Assembly: GCA_002316235.1 (NCBI GenBank)
Contig: DCDD01000172.1
Location: forward strand, 1-12,032
Origin: Bacteroidales bacterium UBA1064
Lineage (GTDB): Bacteria > Bacteroidota > Bacteroidia > Bacteroidales > Tenuifilaceae
Direction: 5' to 3'
DNA: 12,032 nt
Below, piece after piece: positions 7,384-12,032 of this stretch. The translations under genes and the position numbers were made by a program. The notes beneath the pieces were generated by a model. That model searched no databases. It was not told the DNA's origin and worked only from the letters and a program-made list of their open reading frames with translations. Each line of letters begins with the position of its first letter. Within the stretch, counting starts at the first letter, position 1.

Positions 7384-7401
7384 ACCAAAATTGATTTTGG
7401 T
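7384..7401. promoter_or_regulatory. 18-bp perfect dyad, candidate operator of ppnP
   Basis: ACCAAAAT-TG-ATTTTGGT is a perfect inverted repeat with 8-bp arms and a 2-bp centre. It begins one base behind the ppnP -7 box and covers the spacer where RNA polymerase binds. This position and size suit a dimeric repressor. It is not followed by a T-tract, and a 2-nt loop is too small for a hairpin, so a DNA-binding site is more likely than a terminator. The regulator is unknown. Confidence 0.5.
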
Positions 7402-7492
7402 AATATACCCTAAACTAAAAGTTTTTTAAGTTGTAGAGTTCTGACACCTACCAGCCCACCAAACACAGCTATAAAGCACGAGGTGATTCGGG

Positions 7493-7849
7493 CTAGCGAA
7501 GAAAGGTTATGGCTAAGGGGTATTCAAATTTTTCAGCATTGGCTGTTTTTACCGAAGCAACAATAACTAAAACCAGGGTAAACACAGCCAGAATTGCCAG
7601 AAGAACAAAGCCTACCAGCAGAATAACCAACACCCCTGCAATGAGCCCATAGATGGTTACAGAAAGTTGAAAGTTAAGCGCAGCCTTTCCCTGCCTATCA
7701 ACTTCAGGAAATTCATCCTTTTTAATAAGCCAAACTATCAGCGGGCCAAGGATGTGCCCTAATGGAATGATACAGCCAGCCAACGCCGAAAGATGGCAAA
7801 GCATGGCAAAAGTTCGCTCATTCTCCGATGTGTAGTTGATATGCTCCAT
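7493..7849 (-). CDS. DUF4870 family membrane protein
   Basis: A 118-aa integral membrane protein of unknown function. The family signature is clear: a short hydrophilic N-terminus, then TFAMLCHLSALAGCIIPLGHILGPLIVWLIKK (residues 13-44, given as a region: Cys18, His19, Pro29, Gly31, Pro36, Trp40), then EVDRQGKAALNFQLS (49-63), in which a QGK-ALNFQ core is typical. Hydrophobic segments lie at about 15-42 and 64-100, the latter long enough for two helices. The start ATG at 7849 is preceded by a good -7 box. ppnP follows on the same strand after 134 bp and has its own promoter, so the two are probably separate units. Confidence 0.85.
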   Translation of the reverse strand: MEHINYTSENERTFAMLCHLSALAGCIIPLGHILGPLIVWLIKKDEFPEVDRQGKAALNFQLSVTIYGLIAGVLVILLVGFVLLAILAVFTLVLVIVASVKTANAEKFEYPLAITFLR

Positions 7850-7871
7850 ACAAATTCCAGTTGGTAGATTA

Positions 7872-7879
7872 CAAATATA
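7872..7879 (-). promoter_or_regulatory. DUF4870 gene promoter, -7 element TATATTTG
   Basis: The minus strand reads TATATTTG, an exact TAnnTTTG match 22 nt before the ATG at 7849. The nine bases CAAATATAA (plus strand 7872-7880) are identical to those at the ppnP box (7375-7383). The nearest TTG (complement of 7895-7897) is only about 15 bp away, so the -33 element is weak or absent. Confidence 0.5.
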
Positions 7880-8246
7880 AGACTACGAATTAAGCAATCT
7901 TGCTGCAGGATAGAAAGAAATTTTAGCAAAAAACAAAAAATAAGAGGTGGAGATTACCCCATGCGAGAATGAAGTTAGCCTGCAATACCCATGTAGTAAG
8001 GCTTGTAAACAATCGGATTAATAACCGGGCATTATTTGCTAGTTCGGCAAGTCCAAACAAATATTATTACCCCTACGGTGAGCCCTCCCAAATTCATCGG
8101 AGCGTAAACAAGTGCAGAATGCCAAATCGCAGCTTATAGTCAACTAAAAATCTTAAAACCTTGGGTGGTTGGAACAAGGTAAAACCTTGTTGCAAGTAAA
8201 ATGGCAAATCCTATACTGGCAAGAAATTCCGCCGGGGTGGTTGTGC
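7880..8246. other. Gene-free interval between DUF4870 gene and ribH
   Basis: About 370 bp in which I find no credible gene on either strand. The longest candidate I noted on the minus strand encodes 21 residues (from 8097), with no support. The right part (8154-8191) has an 8-bp inverted repeat and a 10-bp direct repeat (next entry). No tRNA, riboswitch or decayed gene could be recognised by eye. Confidence 0.6.
8154..8191. repeat. Hairpin and direct repeat downstream of ribH
   Basis: AACAAGGT (8173-8180) and ACCTTGTT (8184-8191) form a perfect 8-bp inverted repeat around AAA. TAAAACCTTG occurs at 8154-8163 and again at 8180-8189, overlapping the hairpin's right arm. It lies about 55 nt past the ribH stop on the minus strand. 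It may protect or end the ribH transcript, but no T-tract follows on either strand. Confidence 0.4.
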
Positions 8247-8750
8247 TTATCCTTCCAGCTGCTCCATCTCCTGCTGCAGGTGTGCCATTTTAATTGCGGT
8301 GATTGCAGCCTCAACGCCCTTGTTGCCATGTTTTCCGCCGGCTCGCTCTAAAGCCTGTTCGAGATTTTCAGTGGTTAACAAGCCGAAGATGAAGGGAATG
8401 TTATAATCCATATTCAGCTGGGTAATTCCCTGGGTAACGCTTTGGCAGATGAAATCGAAGTGGCGGGTTTCGCCCTGAATAACGCAACCCAGACAAATCA
8501 CCCCATCGAGGTCGGCATATTCGGCCATGAACTGTGCCCCAAGGGTCAGCTCAAAAGCTCCCGGAACATGCTTAACCAGTATGTTGTCCTCCTTGACGCC
8601 ATTACCAATGAGTGTTTGGTATGCACCCTCAAGCAGCGCCTTGGTAACCTCCTCATTCCAGTCGGATACCACAATTCCGAATTTCATTTTTTTTGCCGAA
8701 GGAATTTCAGCGGGATCGTAGGCGGATAGATTTTTAAGCTTCGTTGCCAT
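8247..8750 (-). CDS. ribH: 6,7-dimethyl-8-ribityllumazine synthase
   Basis: Condenses 5-amino-6-ribitylaminouracil with 3,4-dihydroxy-2-butanone 4-phosphate, the step before riboflavin synthase; usually a pentameric or icosahedral cytoplasmic enzyme. The 167-aa product carries VSDWNEEVT (28-36), whose Trp31 lies at the substrate-stacking position, and VPGAFEL (62-68). The catalytic GETRHFDFI (93-101) has His97 as the likely proton-transfer residue. LERAGGKHGNKG (134-145) includes the phosphate-binding arginine (Arg136). The protein is about 10-15 residues longer at the N-terminus than the B. subtilis enzyme. Other rib genes are absent, so riboflavin synthesis is scattered in this genome. A consensus promoter precedes it, and a terminator separates it from the upstream TPR gene. 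No FMN riboswitch is visible in the short 111-bp spacer. Confidence 0.97.
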   Translation of the reverse strand: MATKLKNLSAYDPAEIPSAKKMKFGIVVSDWNEEVTKALLEGAYQTLIGNGVKEDNILVKHVPGAFELTLGAQFMAEYADLDGVICLGCVIQGETRHFDFICQSVTQGITQLNMDYNIPFIFGLLTTENLEQALERAGGKHGNKGVEAAITAIKMAHLQQEMEQLEG

Positions 8751-8773
8751 GTTACTGCAGCTATTAATTTTAC

Positions 8774-8804
8774 CAAATTTAAGCTATGATTTCCAACAAG
8801 TCAA
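8774..8804 (-). promoter_or_regulatory. ribH promoter (TTG-N20-TAAATTTG)
   Basis: On the minus strand a TTG (complement of 8802-8804) is followed after 20 bp by TAAATTTG (complement of 8774-8781). That fits the Bacteroidota -33/-7 arrangement. Initiation near 8767 would give a leader of about 17 nt. It lies just downstream of the TPR gene terminator, so ribH has independent transcription. Confidence 0.65.
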
Positions 8805-8816
8805 CATAAAGGGAAA

Positions 8817-8853
8817 TAATAAATAGAAAGGGGTGCCTACAAGCAGCACCCCT
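8817..8853 (-). terminator. Terminator after the TPR protein gene
   Basis: AGGGGTGC (8829-8836) and GCACCCCT (8846-8853) form a perfect 8-bp GC-rich stem with a 9-nt loop. On the minus strand it starts 8 nt after the TPR stop and is followed by the T-rich run TTCTATTTATTATTT. The tract is interrupted, but stem strength and position support termination. Confidence 0.75.
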
Positions 8854-8861
8854 CATCATGG

Positions 8862-9554
8862 CTATTTTTGAAGTATTACCTTATTTCGGGCAATATCCTT
8901 CTCAATATCTCTTGCCTCGTTGCTCTTGGGATACTTATCCTTAATGGTCTGGTAAATCTTAAGGGCATCGCCGTTATTGTTCATCACCTCATAAATTAAG
9001 CCTGCCTTTTTGTAGAAAAAGGGTGAGGTGAAATCGTTATCGCTGTACTCGGCTGCCTTGATGTAGAACTTTACCCCCTCATCAAGCTGCTTAAGCTCCA
9101 CATAGCAGTCGCCAATAGCGCCATAGGCAATTGGCGTAACCATAATATCACCCGCATCAAACTTTTTAAGGTACTCGATGGCCTTGTTGAAGTCGCCAAG
9201 CTGACGGTAGCAAATGCCGGCGTAGTAGCAGGCCAGATTTCCCGTTTTGGTCATGCTGTAGTTATCGGCAATATCAACAAATCCCAAGTCGTTCTCGTTG
9301 CCGTTAAGGGCGAGCTTGAACGAGTCCTTCTCAAAGTAGTATTCAGCCTGAAATATCTGTGAACGAGCCTCATCCTCCTTAGGTACCAGGTAAAAGCGCT
9401 TGTACCCAAAGTACAGGCTGATGATGACGAGTATAGCCACTATTATGATGGTTAAACTCTTCTGATTCTGCTCAATAAACCTTTCAGTTTGGCTTAAAGC
9501 GTTATCAATAGACTCAACCGTGTCGGGTTGAGCATTTTTGTTATTCTTTGCCAT
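8862..9554 (-). CDS. Membrane-anchored tetratricopeptide repeat protein
   Basis: A 230-aa protein of unknown specific role. A hydrophilic N-terminus of about 33 residues precedes one transmembrane helix (about 34-50, LTIIIVAILVIISLYFG) and a basic flank (YKR). The remainder probably lies in the periplasm and holds at least three TPR-like helix pairs at about 105-133 (GNLACYYAGICYRQLGDFNKA), 141-170 and 178-210. The layout resembles YfgM-like bitopic TPR proteins, which associate with Sec/chaperone complexes, but that is only a fold-level analogy. It is transcribed divergently from recF and ends in its own terminator before ribH. I recall this gene between recF and ribH in other Bacteroidota genomes. 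The ATG at 9554 is chosen because MAKNNKNAQPDTVESID is a typical polar start, followed by the single anchor helix. Confidence 0.85.
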   Translation of the reverse strand: MAKNNKNAQPDTVESIDNALSQTERFIEQNQKSLTIIIVAILVIISLYFGYKRFYLVPKEDEARSQIFQAEYYFEKDSFKLALNGNENDLGFVDIADNYSMTKTGNLACYYAGICYRQLGDFNKAIEYLKKFDAGDIMVTPIAYGAIGDCYVELKQLDEGVKFYIKAAEYSDNDFTSPFFYKKAGLIYEVMNNNGDALKIYQTIKDKYPKSNEARDIEKDIARNKVILQK

Positions 9555-9588
9555 TGTTAAAACGGGTTAGTAATGATTTAAGTCCACG

Positions 9589-9596
9589 CAAAAGTA
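9589..9596 (-). promoter_or_regulatory. TPR gene promoter, -7 element TACTTTTG
   Basis: On the minus strand TACTTTTG fits TAnnTTTG exactly, 34 nt before the TPR ATG. Its -33 region would fall near 9616-9621, where only TTTTC is seen, and it touches the -33 element of the divergent recF promoter. Confidence 0.5.
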
Positions 9597-9620
9597 ATGG
9601 ATTTTGGAATATCTGAAAAC

Positions 9621-9653
9621 TTTGCGCCAACATTTTACAAATAATTACCTTTG
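9621..9653 (+). promoter_or_regulatory. recF promoter (TTTG-N21-TACCTTTG)
   Basis: TTTG at 9621-9624 and TACCTTTG at 9646-9653 are separated by 21 bp. This is the best full match to the Bacteroidota -33/-7 promoter in the window. Initiation near 9660 gives a leader of about 20 nt before the recF ATG at 9680. Confidence 0.75.
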
Positions 9654-9679
9654 TAGCATAGCAAAAGTCCCCACCTGCC

Positions 9680-10789
9680 ATGCACCTTAAACATCTATCG
9701 GCCATTAACTTCAAATCGTTCAGACAGGTTGAGCTGGAACTTAACCCCAAGATCAACTGCTTTATTGGCAACAACGGACAGGGAAAAACAAACCTGTTGG
9801 ATGCCATTTACTACCTTTCGATGTGCAAAAGCGCCTTTAACTCGAGCGACAGGCAGGTGCTCAGGCACGGAGAACAGTTTTTTGTAATTGAGGGAAGCTA
9901 CCAAAGGGTGTCGAGCAACGAGGATATTTACTGCGGTTTCAAACTCGATGAAGGTAAGATTTTCCGACGAAACGGGAAAACCTACGACCGGCTGGCCGAT
10001 CATATTGGCTTTATTCCAATCGTTATGGTCTCCCCCACCGATTCGGCGCTTATAGACGAGTCAGGTGAGGAGCGACGTAAGTATATGAATGGTGTTATTT
10101 CGCAGTACGACAGGGTTTACCTCGACGAGGTGATGCGCTACAACCGACTACAAGCCCAGCGCAACAGCATCCTGAAGAACCACCCGCATGTAAGCTTTAG
10201 CTACGACCTGCTTGAGGCTATCGACGACCAGCTTGTCCGGTATGCCCAAACCATTCATGCCAAGCGCAGCAGCTTTGTTGAGCAGCTCATCCCCATTTTC
10301 ATGGACTACTACAACAGGGTATCCGGCGGAGAAGAAAGGGTGTCCATAGCCTACAGGTCGCACCTCAACGATGGCGACTTTAAAACCATGCTTCGCAACA
10401 ACATTCAAAGGGATAGAACTTTGCAGTTTACCTCCATAGGCATACACCGCGACGACATGGTGCTTAGCATTGACGGGTACCCCATTCGCCGCGAGGGTTC
10501 ACAGGGCCAGCAAAAAACCTTCCTCATTGCCCTTAAGCTAGCACAATTCGAATTCCTGTCGAGAGTCTCCGGAATTAAACCCCTGCTGCTGCTCGATGAC
10601 ATCTTCGATAAGCTCGATATGGACAGGGTTGGCTTTCTGATTAATCAGGTTGCCCATGACGGATTTGGCCAGATTTTCATCACCGATACCAGCAAGAACC
10701 GGCTGGATATGATACTAAACAGGCTCAACTCCGGATTCCGGCTTTTTAGTATCGAAAACTCAGAAGTATCCATAATCGCCTCAACATAA
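9680..10789 (+). CDS. recF: DNA replication and repair protein RecF
   Basis: SMC-like ATPase that binds gapped DNA and helps RecO/RecR load RecA; cytoplasmic, associated with replication forks. The 369-aa product has normal family length. Walker A is GNNGQGKT (30-37, Lys36). The ABC signature is REGSQGQQK (271-279), and Walker B is LLLLDDIFDKLD (302-313, Asp306/Asp307). A KRSSFVEQLIPIFMDYYNRVSG segment corresponds to the lobe II region. The start at 9680 gives MHLKHLSAINFKSF, the usual first strand. It is not next to dnaA/dnaN as in many bacteria; instead it is followed 4 bp later by a DUF721 gene, clearly an operon. Its promoter faces that of the TPR gene. Confidence 0.97.
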   Translation: MHLKHLSAINFKSFRQVELELNPKINCFIGNNGQGKTNLLDAIYYLSMCKSAFNSSDRQVLRHGEQFFVIEGSYQRVSSNEDIYCGFKLDEGKIFRRNGKTYDRLADHIGFIPIVMVSPTDSALIDESGEERRKYMNGVISQYDRVYLDEVMRYNRLQAQRNSILKNHPHVSFSYDLLEAIDDQLVRYAQTIHAKRSSFVEQLIPIFMDYYNRVSGGEERVSIAYRSHLNDGDFKTMLRNNIQRDRTLQFTSIGIHRDDMVLSIDGYPIRREGSQGQQKTFLIALKLAQFEFLSRVSGIKPLLLLDDIFDKLDMDRVGFLINQVAHDGFGQIFITDTSKNRLDMILNRLNSGFRLFSIENSEVSIIAST

Positions 10790-10793
10790 AACC

Positions 10794-11084
10794 ATGAGCA
10801 ACCATAACACCAAGTCGTTGGGCGAAGCCATCAGGGAGTTTATTACCGCCATGAAGTGGGACGAGAAAATAAACGAAACCTCCATCATTGGCGACTGGGA
10901 AAAAATTGTTGGGCGAATTGTGCAGATGCACACTACCAAAATCAAGCTAAAAGACGGACAGCTCACCATCCAGGTTGACTCCTCGGCGCTCCGCCATGAA
11001 CTCCACATGCGGAAACAGCAGCTCATCAAAAGAATTAACGACTTTTACCATGCTTCAATTGTAAGTGATATCGTGCTCAGGTAG
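10794..11084 (+). CDS. DUF721 (DciA-like) protein
   Basis: A 96-aa protein of the DUF721 superfamily, which includes DciA, the loader/operator of the replicative helicase in bacteria lacking DnaC/DnaI. The diagnostic segment SLGEAIREFI (8-17) is followed by IIGDWEKIVGRIVQMHTT (31-48), whose Trp35 and IVG are the family core. Then come a beta strand region DGQLTIQVDSSALRHELHMRK (54-74, marked by Leu56, Val60, Ala64, Glu67, Leu68) and a final amphipathic helix. It is shorter than many DciA proteins and lacks an extra C-terminal domain. Its position 4 bp after recF supports a replication or repair role, as in other phyla where DUF721 lies beside recF. Whether this paralogue loads DnaB here is not shown. 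No clear terminator follows. Confidence 0.88.
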   Translation: MSNHNTKSLGEAIREFITAMKWDEKINETSIIGDWEKIVGRIVQMHTTKIKLKDGQLTIQVDSSALRHELHMRKQQLIKRINDFYHASIVSDIVLR

Positions 11085-11220
11085 CCCTTGCTATAAACAT
11101 TTGTTGTAGTCACTTACCAGAATGAAGCTTTGGATAGACAATACCATTACAACAAGCCAGCCAACATCATAGTTACAAAAGCCATTCTAAATAAACCTCA
11201 GAACTTTTGCAGCTGCATCC

Positions 11221-11232
11221 TTTACCGGTAAA
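11221..11232. repeat. 12-bp perfect palindrome TTTACCGGTAAA
   Basis: TTTACCGGTAAA is identical to its reverse complement. It lies in the middle of the gene-free interval, about 340 bp upstream of the DUF4153-type gene, too far for a classical operator of that gene unless a transcript starts nearby. Chance occurrence cannot be excluded. Confidence 0.3.
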
Positions 11233-11468
11233 AATAAATGCCACTTAATTCGGTAATGCTCTGCTAAAGAATGTTATAAACGCACTCCTTTGTGTACATT
11301 TTGGCAATGTATCAGCTACCTTTATAGAGCAAAAAAATTTCATTTTTCCGGTTGCTAACAATTAACTTGCTGGAGACTGGTGCATTCAAAAATAAAACAG
11401 CCTGGTTGACCGTTTTAAAAAGTAGAAATAACCATTAAATGGCCAAATTTCACCCGATTGACGATTTG

Positions 11469-11476
11469 TAGATTTG
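11469..11476 (+). promoter_or_regulatory. Candidate promoter of the DUF4153-type gene, TAGATTTG
   Basis: TAGATTTG fits TAnnTTTG exactly, 87 nt upstream of the ATG at 11564. The best-spaced upstream sequence is only TTT, so the -33 element is weak. The predicted leader of about 80 nt is longer than others in this window and contains the TTTAAACT repeats and the AGCCC/GGGCT dyad. Confidence 0.45.
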
Positions 11477-11563
11477 CCCTGATGGTTTTCATGCCACATA
11501 TATTTAAACTTGCCCCAGCCCAAGGGCTTTAAACTGCAAATAAAACACCAACATACCTAAAAA

Positions 11564-12032
11564 ATGAAGCAGCAAATAATAGAAAATATCAACAGTCCAG
11601 AAAACCTGGAGCGGCTTTACCGCGAGAACAGGCAGGAATTCAGCGAATCATTTGCCGAAATAGCGGACGGCTACAATTCCGAACTTGTTGGTTTCTGGAA
11701 GGTAAGACTGGCCAATGAAAACACCACCCGGAGTAAGGGTTTGCTGTGGGTTGACCTGTCAGTAGCATTAGCCATTGCCCTGATAACAGGACTACTAGTC
11801 AAGCTGCCCGATTTTTTTGAGGGTATTGTTGATGAAACCTTTTACATCAGAAATTTGGCCATTATTGTCTTTAATGGCATTATTGTTTACACCCTCTGGC
11901 AGAACAGGATTTCCGGATGGAAGCGCCTTTTAGCCTACGGTATGACAATTGTTGCGCTGATTATATACTCCAACCTGTTGCCCCACAGGGATAGCGATTC
12001 CATTAACCTGGTTTTCATCCACTTGCCACTGC
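11564..12032 (+). CDS. DUF4153-like multi-pass membrane protein, 3' end cut by the window
   Basis: The first 156 codons of a membrane protein; the frame stays open to the window edge. The N-terminal 58 residues are polar, with ENLERLYRENRQEFSESF (13-30) and a NSELVGFWKVRLANE segment (38-52), a pattern I associate with Bacteroidota DUF4153 proteins. Hydrophobic helices follow at about 61-79, 97-112 and 121-138, and a fourth begins near 148. The function of the family is unknown. The ATG at 11564 is the first in-frame start and is preceded by AAAA rather than a Shine-Dalgarno sequence. It is separated from DUF721 by 479 bp, so it is a separate unit. The family call rests on memory of the sequence style and is moderate. 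Confidence 0.65.
   Translation, partial: MKQQIIENINSPENLERLYRENRQEFSESFAEIADGYNSELVGFWKVRLANENTTRSKGLLWVDLSVALAIALITGLLVKLPDFFEGIVDETFYIRNLAIIVFNGIIVYTLWQNRISGWKRLLAYGMTIVALIIYSNLLPHRDSDSINLVFIHLPL

Larger units (their letters stand above)
11085..11563. other. Gene-free AT-rich interval between DUF721 and DUF4153-type genes
   Basis: A 479-bp stretch in which no open frame on either strand exceeds about 40 codons, and none resembles a known protein. It holds an 8-bp inverted repeat TTGTTGTA (11101-11108) / TACAACAA (11148-11155), a 12-bp palindrome (11221-11232), and a tandem pair TTTAAACT (11503-11510 and 11528-11535) flanking AGCCCAAGGGCT (11517-11528). A small RNA or an extended control region is possible, but nothing is recognisable. 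Confidence 0.6.

Noticed and set aside
7850..8246. tRNA, CRISPR or mobile-element remnant in the gap
   Set aside because: No cloverleaf, no regular repeat-spacer pattern, no terminal inverted repeats and no transposase-like frame were found by eye.
8442..8729. 95-codon plus-strand frame antisense to ribH
   Set aside because: Lies fully inside ribH, whose catalytic motifs are certain; no promoter or family resemblance.
8751..8861. FMN riboswitch upstream of ribH
   Set aside because: The spacer is only 111 bp and is filled by the TPR gene terminator and the ribH promoter; the expected leader is under 20 nt.
9541..9807. 88-codon minus-strand frame across the recF start
   Set aside because: It spans the recF/TPR promoter region and the Walker A region of recF on the opposite strand; no recognisable protein features.
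11482..11532. 16-codon upstream frame in the leader of the DUF4153-type gene
   Set aside because: Its ATG lies only 5 nt after the predicted -7 box, so it would be leaderless; peptide without recognisable pattern.
1..12032. A defence, mobile or otherwise novel multi-gene system
   Set aside because: All coding regions map to known housekeeping or conserved families; no gene cluster of unknown proteins is present.

Overview
The window carries chromosomal housekeeping genes of a member of the phylum Bacteroidota, most likely an anaerobe of the Bacteroidales/Marinilabiliales type. Four things point there. The YidC is long, with the N-terminal membrane anchor and periplasmic domain found in that phylum. 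The genes ribH, a membrane-anchored TPR protein, recF and a DUF721 gene lie together in an order I recall from Bacteroidota genomes. Start codons lack Shine-Dalgarno sequences. Exact matches to the Bacteroidota -7 promoter element TAnnTTTG sit upstream of most genes. The genus cannot be named from the sequence alone.

Layout. Positions 1-3740 (+): a short repeat-like leader, pyrG (CTP synthase), a compact terminator overlapped by a yidC promoter, yidC (membrane protein insertase) and a strong terminator. Positions 3741-5595 (+): a single-gene unit for a biotin-dependent carboxyltransferase/decarboxylase alpha-type subunit (oadA/pycB-like) that has no biotin carrier domain. Positions 5659-7849 (-), convergent with it: DUF4870 membrane protein, ppnP (nucleoside phosphorylase), a ModE-type one-domain regulator and a WtpA-type tungstate/molybdate-binding lipoprotein. 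The last two are tightly coupled, but no permease or ATPase gene follows. Positions 7850-8246 hold no recognisable gene. Positions 8247-9554 (-): ribH, then a terminator, then the TPR protein gene. Positions 9555-9679 are a divergent promoter region. Positions 9680-11084 (+): recF and a DUF721/DciA-like gene 4 bp apart. Positions 11085-11563 hold no recognisable gene. The right edge cuts a DUF4153-type membrane protein.

The gene products cover independent core tasks: pyrimidine nucleotide synthesis (PyrG), nucleoside salvage (PpnP), membrane biogenesis (YidC), alpha-keto acid carboxyl transfer (OadA-like), oxyanion capture (WtpA, ModE-like), riboflavin synthesis (RibH) and replication or repair (RecF, DUF721).

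I found no defence, mobile, CRISPR or secondary-metabolite system and no evidence for a wholly new system. The points most worth a second look are regulatory: an 18-bp perfect dyad at the ppnP promoter, the promoter/terminator overlap between pyrG and yidC, the face-to-face recF/TPR promoters, the transporter-less modE-wtpA pair and the two gene-free gaps.
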